A stretch of 64,000 nt of DNA from Candidatus Tenderia electrophaga (GTDB taxonomy: Bacteria > Pseudomonadota > Gammaproteobacteria > Tenderiales > Tenderiaceae). This document shows positions 1 through 8,312 of this stretch, one piece after another (the first letter of the stretch is position 1; every line of letters starts with the position of its first letter). The notes under the pieces are model-generated. The model saw nothing but the letters and a program-made list of their open reading frames with translations. It searched no databases and was not told the DNA's origin. The position numbers were made by a program, and so were the translations under genes. Location: assembly GCA_001447805.1 (NCBI GenBank), contig CP013099.1, positions 682,001-746,000 of the forward strand, written 5' to 3'.

Positions 1-714
1 GATCCAGCGCCGCGGCTTGTCCTTGTCCATGGCCAGTTGTTCGCGCCAGGCGCACAGTTGTTGCAGGATGGCCAGTTGCACACCACGCAGCTTATTACTG
101 CCCTTGACCCGTTGCCAGGTCCCTTGCGGGTCGACCTGGTAGCGAGTCGGGTCGATGAGGGCGGCGAAGTCCTCGTCCAGCCAGTCGGCTCTGCCCTGGC
201 GCTGCAGTGCCTCCAACTGCAGGGGATAGAGCCGCGCCAGGTGGCGCACATCGTCTTCGGCATAGCTGATCTGTTTGGCGTCCAGCGGCCGCTGCAGCCA
301 GTCGGTGCGGGTATGGCTCTTGTCCAGCTCGATGTCCAGCACATCTTTCACCAGGGCGGCGTAGCCGATCTGCTCGCCCTGGCCCAGCACGGTGGCGGCC
401 ACCTGGGTATCGAACAGGGGCTGGGGCAGCTCGCCGAACAGCAGGTAGAAGATTTCCAGGTCCTGGTCGGCGGCGTGGAACACCTTGGTCACCGCCGGAT
501 TGGCGAACAGTGCCTTGAGCGGACTCAGATCCTCGATGGCCAGGGGGTCGATGCAGGCGATGCGTGTGTCATCGGCGATCTGGATCAGGGCCAGCTGGGG
601 GTAATAGGTCTGCTCGCGCACGAACTCGGTGTCCACCGCGACGAAGCTGCTGTGGGCGAGTTCTCGACACAGGTGTTCCAGGTCGGCGGGTTGATTGATA
701 AAGCGGGTTTCCAT
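1..714 (-). CDS. rnd: Ribonuclease D (3' end outside window)
   Basis: 3'-to-5' exoribonuclease that trims tRNA and other small RNA 3' ends. The gene runs off the left edge, so 238 codons are visible of the usual ~370-380, covering the whole DnaQ-like exonuclease domain and the start of the HRDC region. All three exonuclease motifs are visible: DTEF near residue 28 (Exo I), HAADQDLEIF near 83 (Exo II) and YAEDDVRHL near 150 (Exo III). The ATG at 714 gives the conserved METRFI-type N-terminus. A short GC-rich hairpin sits just upstream. Orthology is very likely; the missing C-terminal HRDC domain cannot be checked. Confidence 0.95.
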   Translation of the reverse strand, partial: METRFINQPADLEHLCRELAHSSFVAVDTEFVREQTYYPQLALIQIADDTRIACIDPLAIEDLSPLKALFANPAVTKVFHAADQDLEIFYLLFGELPQPLFDTQVAATVLGQGEQIGYAALVKDVLDIELDKSHTRTDWLQRPLDAKQISYAEDDVRHLARLYPLQLEALQRQGRADWLDEDFAALIDPTRYQVDPQGTWQRVKGSNKLRGVQLAILQQLCAWREQLAMDKDKPRRWI

Positions 715-720
715 GGCTCA

Positions 721-739
721 GGCCTTTCTGGCAAAGGCC
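721..739 (-). promoter_or_regulatory. Hairpin in the rnd leader
   Basis: GGCCTTT (721-727) and AAAGGCC (733-739) form a perfect 7-bp stem with a 5-nt loop, ending 6 nt before the rnd ATG. It covers the place where a Shine-Dalgarno sequence would lie, and none is otherwise evident. E. coli rnd translation is known to depend on a leader stem-loop, so a similar role is plausible, but this is inference from position. Confidence 0.3.
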
Positions 740-894
740 GCCATTGTACCCGAGTTCATCAGGCCAGGCTGTCGTCGGCGACGGGGCTGGGACGGGGTCG
801 AACATGGAAAATCCTATAACGGCCACCTGACAGGGTGCCGATTTTTCCCAGATCGGGCGCGCCAACCAAGGCTAAGGATGGATTTGAAAAGCGT

Positions 895-2013
895 TTAATT
901 ATTTGCCGCGTAGCGGCGGCCCAGGCCGTACACCGCCAGCAGCCACAGCAGTATGTCGGCCGGGCCGCCGCCCGAGTCCGGCGCGGCGCTCGACTGAGCG
1001 CTGTTGACTGTATCGCTCTGCATCTCCAGATAGCCGATGGCCTGGCGGTAGATCGGGGTGGCGGCGGCGCCGTCTTCCACCAGGGCCAGGCTGAGGCTGT
1101 GCAGGCCTGCCGGCGGCGGGGTGTAGGCAGTGCTCAACCAGCCCAGACTGCGTTGTTGGCCGGCATCCAGGCGACTCAGCTCGATGCGCCCGAGCAGGTA
1201 ATAATCATCACCGGCGCCGGCCGTGCTGGCACGGATTTCCAGCGTCAGCGCACCGCTTTCCCGGGCGCGCCGGTTGCGCAGGGTGTCCAGGCCGACGCTG
1301 ATCCTGCCGGCGCCGATCTGGTAGCCGTTGACGCCCTCGAAGACGATGTCCAGGCTGCCTCGGGCACCGGCATAGAGGCGGTGCAGGCCCTGAATGTCGT
1401 CGCCCTGCAGGTGGTCCAGGTTGAGGCTGCGACTGCCGCTGTTCATGATGGCGTCGACCTGCTGGCCGGCCTCGTTGGGATGCAGCAGCCCGGCGGCGTG
1501 GCCGAACTCGTGCAGGGCGACGCGGATGAAATCGTATACGGGGCGGCCGTCGGCATCGTAGCGCTGCGGCCCGGCGTAGCGCGCGTATTGCAGGCTTGAA
1601 TTGAACAGTATGTCGGTGTCGTTGATATACCAGGTGCCGCCGACCCGGGTCATGGTAACCCGGGTGCTGGCGATGATGCTGCCCCAGTCGCCGCTGCAAC
1701 TGCGCTCCGACCAGCCGGTGCTGTTGATGCCGTCGTTGACGCAGGGGGTGGCGCTATTGCTGTCGGCATGCCAGTTGAAGTCGGCACCGGCCTCGTTCCA
1801 TTGGCGCAGGGCCAGACGCGCGGCGTCGTTCCACTGGGCGCCGAAGTTCAGCCCCATCGACACGTCGCGCTGATGCCAGGCGATGGGCTCGCCGCTGTCG
1901 GTGGCGCCGGTGTTGACCCCGGCCTGTTGGCCGCGATAGGCGAAGGCCCCGGCTTCGTTGAGGCACAGCCCCAGGGTTAGGCTCAGCAGCAGGGCAATGA
2001 GGCGGCGGCCCAT
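895..2013 (-). CDS. Secreted matrixin-type zinc metalloprotease with GlyGly-CTERM-like tail
   Basis: Predicted secreted metalloprotease of 372 aa from the ATG at 2013; a GTG at 2025 is an alternative start. An N-terminal Sec signal is followed by a matrixin/M10-like catalytic domain with the zinc motif HEFGHAAGLLH at about 168-178 and a Met-turn (DAIM) near 190. The middle 150 residues are beta-rich and unrecognised. The C-terminus has a Gly-Gly-Gly run near 348, a hydrophobic stretch and a terminal Arg-rich segment, which is the layout of a GlyGly-CTERM signal cut by rhombosortase after type II secretion. The start abuts the stop of the upstream secreted hypothetical gene, so the two are probably translationally coupled. 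Substrate unknown. Confidence 0.78.
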   Translation of the reverse strand: MGRRLIALLLSLTLGLCLNEAGAFAYRGQQAGVNTGATDSGEPIAWHQRDVSMGLNFGAQWNDAARLALRQWNEAGADFNWHADSNSATPCVNDGINSTGWSERSCSGDWGSIIASTRVTMTRVGGTWYINDTDILFNSSLQYARYAGPQRYDADGRPVYDFIRVALHEFGHAAGLLHPNEAGQQVDAIMNSGSRSLNLDHLQGDDIQGLHRLYAGARGSLDIVFEGVNGYQIGAGRISVGLDTLRNRRARESGALTLEIRASTAGAGDDYYLLGRIELSRLDAGQQRSLGWLSTAYTPPPAGLHSLSLALVEDGAAATPIYRQAIGYLEMQSDTVNSAQSSAAPDSGGGPADILLWLLAVYGLGRRYAANN

Positions 2014-2014
2014 G

Positions 2015-2605
2015 TTATTCACCACGCACCATGCTGGCGCGAATGTCGCTGATCAGGCCTTGCAGTGGGCGGCCCCGGCCTTGATCGGCGTGGCCGTGCA
2101 GGCTGCGGCCCAGCGCTACGCTGCCGCCGCCGTTCGCCGGGACGGCCAGCAGCCGCTCTGCGCGGCTGTCCCATTGCACCCGATAAAAGCCCTGGGTGAC
2201 GCCGGTAATGGGGAACATGGCGCGCCGGTTGCCGCGAATGAACAGCAGATAACGTTGGCCGCTCTGGAACTGGGGCAGGCCGGGGTAGAACTGGGCCTGG
2301 TCGCCCACCACGCCGCCGATCACCTTGAGGGTGTAGGCACCGTCCGGCGCCGGGCCTTTAATGGTTTCGATTGCGTTCAGACGGATGGTGGAAAAGATGG
2401 TGCCGGCCTCGCGGCCCTGGCCCCAGGCGCTGGCGATGTCGGTGACCGTGCCCACCAGGATTTGTTCCGACAGGGCCACCAGCTCGTCGAAGGAATGTTC
2501 CGCCGTCGTCAGGGCGCGGGCCGGGGCGGCGCACAGTATCAAGACAAAGGCCATCAGCCCTGCCATTCGCTTACTGCCGGCGCCACGATGATTGTGTCTA
2601 CGCAT
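2015..2605 (-). CDS. Secreted protein of unknown function
   Basis: 196 aa with a convincing Sec signal peptide: a basic N-region, the hydrophobic core LMAFVLILC and an Ala-x-Ala cleavage site near residue 30. The mature part starts LTTAEHSFDELVALSEQILVG and looks like a small beta-rich domain with no recognised catalytic motif. Met14 is an alternative start. It is the first gene of a two-gene minus-strand unit and its stop overlaps the start region of the metalloprotease, so it may be a partner, inhibitor or chaperone of that enzyme. That idea rests on adjacency only. The strand and signal peptide are well supported; the function is not. Confidence 0.6.
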   Translation of the reverse strand: MRRHNHRGAGSKRMAGLMAFVLILCAAPARALTTAEHSFDELVALSEQILVGTVTDIASAWGQGREAGTIFSTIRLNAIETIKGPAPDGAYTLKVIGGVVGDQAQFYPGLPQFQSGQRYLLFIRGNRRAMFPITGVTQGFYRVQWDSRAERLLAVPANGGGSVALGRSLHGHADQGRGRPLQGLISDIRASMVRGE

Positions 2606-2719
2606 GTCTACCCACCCCTTTGCTTACGCTCTATAGAAGGGGTCGTCCCGGCGGCGGGCTTATTGAACGGTGATGGGGGGATCTGTGACGTGCGTCGCAG
2701 TTTTTGACCGACGTCGGCC

Positions 2720-2759
2720 CGGTCACAGAACTGTCTTTAAAGTTTCATCGGGCTGTCAT
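2720..2759 (+). promoter_or_regulatory. Tandem PHO box (four half-sites) upstream of the plcP-agt pair
   Basis: Four 7-mers resembling the PhoB half-site CTGTCAT occur at an exact 11-bp period: CGGTCAC at 2720, CTGTCTT at 2731, GTTTCAT at 2742 and CTGTCAT at 2753, separated by 4-nt spacers. Matches are 6, 6, 5 and 7 of 7, counting CTGTCAY. A -10-like CATAGT lies 10 nt past the last half-site at 2770-2775, the spacing usual for PhoB-activated promoters. The GTG of the metallophosphoesterase follows at 2809. The 7+4 periodicity is directly visible; activation by phosphate starvation is inferred. Confidence 0.75.
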
Positions 2760-2808
2760 GAACGATTGTCATAGTGGCGCCAGTGAATAACCCGCTGGAG
2801 CAGCGCGA

Positions 2809-3618
2809 GTGTCGCCCATCCATGTCATCCGTCCGCTGAAATACCGCGCCATCTGGATCTCGGATGTGCATCTCGGTTCCAAATACAGCCGCGCGGAGTT
2901 CCTGCTCGACTTCCTCAAGTCCACCGAATGCGAGTATCTCTATCTGGTCGGCGATATCGTCGACCTGTGGGCCATGCGTAAGGCGGTGTACTGGCCGCAG
3001 AGCCGCAACAACGTCATTCGCAGCATTCTCGGCAAGGCCAAGCGCGGCACCAAGATTATCTATATCCCCGGCAATCACGACGCCATGGTGCGCGATTTCG
3101 CCGGGGCGCGCTTCGGCGAGGTTGAAATCAGGGACCACGCCATTCACACCACCGTCGACGGCAAAAAGCTGTTGGTCTTGCACGGCGACGAATTCGACAG
3201 CGTCATCCGCTGCAACGGGCTGATGAGTCTGGTGGGCTGCTGGGGCTACGATGTGTTGATGTGGTTCAACCGTGCCCACAACGGCCTGCGCCGGCTCTTG
3301 AACCTGCCTTACTGGTCGTTGGCCTCGTATCTCAAGCAGCGGGTCAAAAACGCGCGGGACTATATCGAGCGTTTCGAGACCATCGTGGCCAGGGAGGCCA
3401 AACGCCGCGGCGTGGACGGTCTGGTGTGTGGCCATCTGCACCGCCCTGAGCTGACCTATATCGACGAGGTGCTGTACTGCAACGACGGCGACTGGGTGGA
3501 GACCTGCACCGCCCTGGTGGAGCGTCACGACGGCAGCCTGCAGCTGCTGCACTGGGCCGACGAGAAACATACGCTCAAGGATGTGCAGGCCGAGGGAAGA
3601 CTTTCATGCGCATCCTGA
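2809..3618 (+). CDS. plcP: PlcP-like metallophosphoesterase (UDP-2,3-diacylglucosamine diphosphatase family)
   Basis: Calcineurin-like phosphoesterase of 269 aa. Metal-binding motifs in order are SDVHLG (near 19), GDIVD (near 49), GNHD (near 86), HGDEFD (near 125) and CGHLHRPE (near 205), followed by the conserved CNDGDWVE. The YLVGDIVDLW and YWPQS blocks resemble the PlcP branch, phospholipases C that release diacylglycerol from membrane phospholipid during phosphate starvation, more than genuine LpxH. The start is GTG at 2809, with GGAG 8 nt upstream. It overlaps the glycosyltransferase by 13 bp and follows a PHO box. Standard pipelines would call it LpxH-like; the PlcP assignment is inference from sequence flavour, partner and promoter. 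Confidence 0.8.
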   Translation: MSPIHVIRPLKYRAIWISDVHLGSKYSRAEFLLDFLKSTECEYLYLVGDIVDLWAMRKAVYWPQSRNNVIRSILGKAKRGTKIIYIPGNHDAMVRDFAGARFGEVEIRDHAIHTTVDGKKLLVLHGDEFDSVIRCNGLMSLVGCWGYDVLMWFNRAHNGLRRLLNLPYWSLASYLKQRVKNARDYIERFETIVAREAKRRGVDGLVCGHLHRPELTYIDEVLYCNDGDWVETCTALVERHDGSLQLLHWADEKHTLKDVQAEGRLSCAS

Positions 3619-4796
3619 TGCTGTCGGATGTCTATTTCCCGCGCGTCAACGGTGTCTCCACTTCCATCCAGAGCTTTGCCCGCGAGCTGCAACGCCAGGG
3701 GCATTCGGTCACCCTGATCGCCCCGGATTACGGCGCCGACCACAGCGACGAGCTGGAGCTGCTGCGAGTGCCCTCGCGCAAGGTGATCGTCGACCCGGAA
3801 GACCGCATGCTGAAGATGGACTGGGTGCTGCAACGGGTCGATCTGCTGGCCAAATGCGAATACGACCTGATCCATGTCCAGACCCCCTTCGTGGCCCATT
3901 ACCTTGGCCTGAAACTGGCGCGCCAGCTCGGGCTGCCGCTGGCGGAGACCTATCACACCTATTTCGAGGAGTATCTCTACAACTACATTTCCTACCTGCC
4001 CCGCAGCTGGCTGCGTTTTGCCGCGCGGCGTTTTTCCACCGCGCAGTGCAACAGCGTCGACCACGTGGTGGTGCCGTCGGCGCCCATCGAGCAGGCGCTG
4101 CGCCGTTATGGCGTGAAGACGCCCATCACCATCGTGCCCACCGGCCTGGAGCTGGACAGATTCAGCGGCGGCGACGGCGCGCGCTTTCGCGATGCCCACG
4201 GCATCGACCGCGACCGGCCGCTGGCGCTCTATGTCGGCCGCATGGCCCACGAGAAGAATATCGCCTTCCTGTTGCGCGCCATGAAACAGGCCATCCGCGC
4301 CATGCCCGAACTGCTCTTCGTCATGGCCGGCGAAGGCCCGGCTGAGCACTGGGCCTGGCAGTGGGTGGAGCGCGAGGGCTTGAGCGACAATGTGGTCTTC
4401 GTCGGTTACCTGGACCGCGCCACCCAGCTGCTGGACTGCTACCGCGCCGCCGACCTGTTCGTGTTCGCCTCGCGCACCGAGACCCAGGGACTGGTGCTGC
4501 TGGAGGCCATGGCCCTGGGGACGCCGGTGGTCTCCACCGCGGTGCTGGGGACGAAGACGGTATTGTGCGACGGCCGCGGCGTGCTCATCGCAAAGGAGAA
4601 CGAGGACGACTTCAGCGCCAAGGTATTGCAGCTGATGCGCGACGACACGGCACGCCAGACACTGTCGCAGGCGGCGCTGGACTACGTGCAGGATTGGTCC
4701 ATCGGCCGCATGGTGGAGCGCAAGCTCGAGGTCTACGCCCGACTGTTGGCAACCCAGCCGAACGGGCGCGCCGCGATCGGCGATTCCGCCGGCTGA
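3606..4796 (+). CDS. agt: Family 4 glycosyltransferase, Agt-like (diacylglycerol glycosyltransferase candidate)
   Basis: 396-aa GT-B fold glycosyltransferase. The N-terminal half carries the acceptor-side motif FPRVNGVSTS (residues 11-20) and the C-terminal half the GT4 donor-site region with SRTETQGLVLLEAMA (around 292-306). There is no signal peptide or transmembrane helix, so it is probably membrane-peripheral. It overlaps the PlcP-like gene by 13 bp. In PlcP-Agt systems the glycosyltransferase converts the diacylglycerol made by PlcP into glucosyl- or glucuronosyl-diacylglycerol, replacing phospholipids when phosphate is scarce. Sugar donor and product cannot be read from sequence. Other GT4 roles, such as exopolysaccharide or mannoside synthesis, are possible. 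Confidence 0.8.
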   Translation: MRILMLSDVYFPRVNGVSTSIQSFARELQRQGHSVTLIAPDYGADHSDELELLRVPSRKVIVDPEDRMLKMDWVLQRVDLLAKCEYDLIHVQTPFVAHYLGLKLARQLGLPLAETYHTYFEEYLYNYISYLPRSWLRFAARRFSTAQCNSVDHVVVPSAPIEQALRRYGVKTPITIVPTGLELDRFSGGDGARFRDAHGIDRDRPLALYVGRMAHEKNIAFLLRAMKQAIRAMPELLFVMAGEGPAEHWAWQWVEREGLSDNVVFVGYLDRATQLLDCYRAADLFVFASRTETQGLVLLEAMALGTPVVSTAVLGTKTVLCDGRGVLIAKENEDDFSAKVLQLMRDDTARQTLSQAALDYVQDWSIGRMVERKLEVYARLLATQPNGRAAIGDSAG

Positions 4797-4813
4797 TGCC
4801 CGGCAAGACGCAT

Positions 4814-4853
4814 TCATACAAATTGCATATACTCGAGGCAGGCATTTGTATGA
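4814..4853. repeat. 10-bp perfect inverted repeat abutting the exonuclease RBS
   Basis: TCATACAAAT at 4814-4823 is the exact reverse complement of ATTTGTATGA at 4844-4853, with a 20-nt spacer. A -10-like TATACT (4828-4833) lies in the spacer, and GGAGG, the ribosome-binding site of the next gene, begins at 4854 directly after the right arm. It could be a repressor operator around a promoter or, if transcription starts upstream, an mRNA hairpin beside the RBS. Confidence 0.6.
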
Positions 4854-4863
4854 GGAGGCGGTC

Positions 4864-6273
4864 TTGCTACAACTTCAGTTTCTCGGCGCGGCGCAGGAGG
4901 TTACCGGTTCCTGTTTTCTGCTGCGTGTCGGAGATAAAACGGTACTGGTGGAGTGCGGCCTGATCCAGGGCTCTTTCGAAGACGAAGCGCGTAACCGCAA
5001 TCCCTTTGCCTTTGATGCCGCCGCCCTGGACGCGGTGGTGCTGACCCACTCCCATCTCGATCACTCCGGCCGTCTGCCCCTGCTCGCCAAGGCCGGTTAT
5101 AGCGGACCGATCTACACCCAGCATGCCAGCGCCGATCTGTGCCGTATCCTGCTGAAGGATTCCGGCTACCTCAACGAAAAAGAGGTGGAGTGGGAGAACC
5201 GCAAGCGTCAGCGCAAACGCAAACCGCTGCTGGAGCCGCTCTATACCTTGAAGGAGGCCGAGGCGGTGCTGGATCAGTTTGTGCCCTTGGATTACGGCGT
5301 GGAGATGGAGATCCTGCCCGGTGTGCGGATTCGACTCAATGATGCCGGTCACATTCTCGGTTCCAGCATTGTCGAGCTGTGGGCCAGTCATAAGGGCGTG
5401 ACGCGCAAGCTGGTCTTCAGCGGCGACCTGGGCCATCGCGGCGCGCCCATCCTTAAGGATCCGACCCTGATTGAGGAGGCCGACCTGGTGCTGATGGAAA
5501 GCACCTACGGCGACCGCGCCCATCGACCCTGGGACCAGACCTGGGCCGAGCTGGAGCAGGTGCTGCTCAACGCCCGTCACGACAAGGGCATCGTCATGAT
5601 TCCCGCCTTCGCCGTGGGGCGCACCCAGGAGCTGCTCTACGCCTTCAATCTCAATTACGACAAATGGCAGCTGGATCGTTGGTCCATCTTTCTCGACAGT
5701 CCCATGGCCATCGAGGCCACCGAGGCCTATGCCCGCCACCGTAATCTCTACGATCGTGAAACCCGGGCGCTGCAAAAGCAGAACGGCAATCCCTTCATGC
5801 TGCCCAATCTGCATCTCAGTCGCACGGCGGAAGACTCCATGGCCATCAACCGCATCCGCAGCGGCGCGATCGTCATTGCCGGCAGCGGCATGTGCACGGG
5901 CGGGCGCATCAAACACCATTTCAAACACAACATCTGGCGCCAGAACTGCCATGTGCTTATCGTCGGCTTTCAGGCGCGCGGCACCCTGGGGCGTAAGCTG
6001 GTGGACGGCGCCAAGGAGATCAGCCTGTGGGGCGAAACGGTCAGTGTCGCCGCCCGGGTACATACCATCGGCGGCTTCTCGGCCCATGCCGATTGTCACG
6101 GCCTGCTCGATTGGTATGGTGGCTTCGAGGGGCGTCCGCCCATCGCCCTGGTACATGGTGAGCCGGACCCCATGAACGCATTGGCGCAGCAGGTGCGCGA
6201 GCTGGGTGCCACTAAAGTTTTCATCCCCGAGTCCGGCCAGACACTCGACCTGGTGCATATGAAACCGCTCTGA
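4864..6273 (+). CDS. MBL-fold beta-CASP RNA exonuclease-like metallohydrolase
   Basis: Metallo-beta-lactamase fold protein of 469 aa with beta-CASP and RNA-specificity (RMMBL) regions, the group related to CPSF-73 and RNase J and annotated as RNA-processing exonuclease. Visible are the N-terminal FLGAAQEVTGS, the zinc motif THSHLDHSG, NDAGHILGS, FSGDLG, the beta-CASP block SGMCTGGR and a C-terminal FSAHAD histidine motif. I place the start at TTG 4864 because GGAGG lies 5 nt upstream (4854-4858); a longer TTG start at 4846 would include that RBS in the coding sequence. The stop overlaps the next ATG by one base (TGATG). RNA is the likely substrate. Confidence 0.85.
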   Translation: MLQLQFLGAAQEVTGSCFLLRVGDKTVLVECGLIQGSFEDEARNRNPFAFDAAALDAVVLTHSHLDHSGRLPLLAKAGYSGPIYTQHASADLCRILLKDSGYLNEKEVEWENRKRQRKRKPLLEPLYTLKEAEAVLDQFVPLDYGVEMEILPGVRIRLNDAGHILGSSIVELWASHKGVTRKLVFSGDLGHRGAPILKDPTLIEEADLVLMESTYGDRAHRPWDQTWAELEQVLLNARHDKGIVMIPAFAVGRTQELLYAFNLNYDKWQLDRWSIFLDSPMAIEATEAYARHRNLYDRETRALQKQNGNPFMLPNLHLSRTAEDSMAINRIRSGAIVIAGSGMCTGGRIKHHFKHNIWRQNCHVLIVGFQARGTLGRKLVDGAKEISLWGETVSVAARVHTIGGFSAHADCHGLLDWYGGFEGRPPIALVHGEPDPMNALAQQVRELGATKVFIPESGQTLDLVHMKPL

Positions 6274-7682
6274 TGGATGCGGTTAAACGGCAGTACGAGC
6301 GCTTCCCGTATCCCCCCGTCAGTGCCCTGGCCCTGCCCCGTTCCGGGCAAGGACGGGGCCTGCGATACGAGCGTGCCGTGGAGCTGGCGCGGGACCGGCA
6401 CCTGGATGAAATTGCACCGCCGAGTCACCGCAGCATCCGCATCCTGGTAGCCGGCTGTGGCACCTTGGAGGCGCTGGTGGTAGCCCGCGCCCATCCCTAT
6501 GCCGAGGAAATCGTCGCCCTGGATTTGAGCGGGCGCGCCCTTGCCATCTTGCAGCGCCGCCTGCGTTGGGCGCGCATCCGCGATCTGTTCTATTTGGCGC
6601 CGCTGCGCGGGCGACCCACCGCGCCGGTGCGCACCGTGGCCGCGGATGTGCGCAGTTGGCACGATGCGCGGGGCTTTGATTACATCCTTGCCAATAACCT
6701 GCTGCACCACACCGAGCAGCCCGGCGCTACTTTGCAACACCTGGCCGGTTTGTTGAAGCCGGGCGGGGTGTTGCGCCTGGTCACCTATCCGGCCATGAGC
6801 CGTTTCTGGCTGCGTCAGACCAGTGCCTGGCTGCGCTGGCACGGACTCAGCGCCGACACGCCGGGGCTGAAACGGCGCGCCGGCGAGGTGATGGCTGAAC
6901 TGCCCCGGTCCCACCCGCTGCGCAGTTGTTTCCAGGCCCACAGCGAGACCGCCACCACCGATGGCTTGGTGGACGCCTTCTTCCATGCCTGCGAACGGCC
7001 GTTGTCACCGCTGCAGTGGCAGCAGGCCAGTGAGGCCGCCGGCTTGGAGTGGCTGGGTGAGACCCAGTCGGCCTACGCCCGGGCCGAATTTCTCAGCGAG
7101 ATCTTGCCCGCGACGGCCGCTCTGTCGGCCTGGCAACGCTTACAGGTGCTGGATGACATGCTGGAATTGAACAGCAATCCGGTGTGGTGGTTCCGCAGGC
7201 GCGGCGCGACCACGCCGCCGGCCGCCGCGCAGGGCTCAGGTGAAGTGGATGCCGCGCGCGGCGCTACCAGCGTTGCCGGGCTTATGTCGCAATCGGATCA
7301 AGAATGGTTTCTGCCCTCGGCCATCCATTGGCAGCTGGGTCGCAGCCTGCGCCGCGCCGACGCCTTGTTACAGCAGGCCGGATGTTCGGCGACGCAATTG
7401 CTCGCCTTGCTGCGCAGCGAAGTGGGGCCGCGGGTGGGACGCAACGGCCGCGACGTGCCGGGACTGACCCTGGGTGAGTATAGCGATGCGGCGCTGCTGC
7501 AGGCCGCTCAGCCGCCCGACACGGCCCAGTGGCGCCAGCTGCAGGATGGGCTTGGCCGGGGCGTCAGGCTACGTTATCGGGGACGCCCTGTGCCGGGTGA
7601 GGATTTGCAGCGGCAGGTTGAATGGTTGCAGCTCTATTATGGTCCCTTGGAGAGCCGCATCGGACCGCTGCAGGCGGGCTGA
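6273..7682 (+). CDS. Class I SAM-dependent methyltransferase
   Basis: 469-aa protein with an N-terminal methyltransferase domain. It opens with YERFPYPP, a motif typical of a group of uncharacterised methyltransferases. Motif I is ILVAGCGTLEAL (near 52), followed by an acidic VALDLS strand end, NNLLHH (motif IV) and LLKPGGVLRLV. The C-terminal ~200 residues, including RRADALLQQAGC, match no domain I know and may bind the substrate. Its ATG overlaps the exonuclease stop, so the two are translationally coupled and RNA is a reasonable guess for the target. No specific substrate can be assigned. Confidence 0.75.
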   Translation: MDAVKRQYERFPYPPVSALALPRSGQGRGLRYERAVELARDRHLDEIAPPSHRSIRILVAGCGTLEALVVARAHPYAEEIVALDLSGRALAILQRRLRWARIRDLFYLAPLRGRPTAPVRTVAADVRSWHDARGFDYILANNLLHHTEQPGATLQHLAGLLKPGGVLRLVTYPAMSRFWLRQTSAWLRWHGLSADTPGLKRRAGEVMAELPRSHPLRSCFQAHSETATTDGLVDAFFHACERPLSPLQWQQASEAAGLEWLGETQSAYARAEFLSEILPATAALSAWQRLQVLDDMLELNSNPVWWFRRRGATTPPAAAQGSGEVDAARGATSVAGLMSQSDQEWFLPSAIHWQLGRSLRRADALLQQAGCSATQLLALLRSEVGPRVGRNGRDVPGLTLGEYSDAALLQAAQPPDTAQWRQLQDGLGRGVRLRYRGRPVPGEDLQRQVEWLQLYYGPLESRIGPLQAG

Positions 7683-7735
7683 TTTGATGCCTATGTTAAG
7701 CTAATGGGTATCGCTTAGAGATCAAAGATGTCCCC

Positions 7736-8227
7736 ATGAGTAACGAATACAAGAAACACGAGGGCAAGGGCGCGCTGCACCAAGGTCATGCCCGTTCCGC
7801 CCCTTATCCGGTCAGCCGTCTCGGCGCCAATGTTGAATTGGTGGACCTGGTGCAGCAGATCGCCACCGCCGACAGCCATATCAATACCCGTGTCTCGGCC
7901 AAGCTGCAGGTGATTGCCGATCAAATCCGTAATCTGCAGGCGGAGGCGCGCGAGGTGCTGGAATCGGCCCAACGTGATCAGGATCTGCATCGCGCCCAGT
8001 GCAATTTCAAGCGCATTCCCGGGCGCACCTATCACCTCTACCAACGCAATGACGGCAGCAACTATTTTTCCATGCTTGGCCCCGACGACTGGGGCGGCCG
8101 CGCGCCCCATGAATTCCAGGGCAGCTATCGGCTGGAAAACGACATGTCATGGACGCCGGCCGATCAGGTCGACATGCCCGACGACAGCCGCGAGCTGGTC
8201 AGGCGTTTGCTGGGAGAGCGTTCATAA
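7736..8227 (+). CDS. DUF2452 domain-containing protein
   Basis: 163-aa soluble protein that matches DUF2452 over most of its length. It has an N-terminal YPVSRLGANVELVDLVQQI block, a helical segment at about 38-85 and a C-terminal region with GRTYHLYQR and FSMLGPDDWGG, then a stretch resembling FQGSYRLENDMSW. No enzymatic motif, signal or membrane helix is visible. It follows the methyltransferase on the same strand after 53 bp and may be co-transcribed. The family has no established function. Confidence 0.8.
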   Translation: MSNEYKKHEGKGALHQGHARSAPYPVSRLGANVELVDLVQQIATADSHINTRVSAKLQVIADQIRNLQAEAREVLESAQRDQDLHRAQCNFKRIPGRTYHLYQRNDGSNYFSMLGPDDWGGRAPHEFQGSYRLENDMSWTPADQVDMPDDSRELVRRLLGERS

Positions 8228-8312
8228 CAGCAGCACCCCTTATTTTCCCTTGCCGTTCGCACAATCCGGCAGCCGCCCGGTGAGAAATGCGGGTGAGGTG
8301 TGTCCCTGCGCG

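Noticed and set aside
2753-2776. A further PHO half-site after CTGTCAT (TTGTCAT at 2766)
   Set aside because: Its spacing is 13 bp, off the 11-bp period of the other four, so I did not count it as part of the PHO box.
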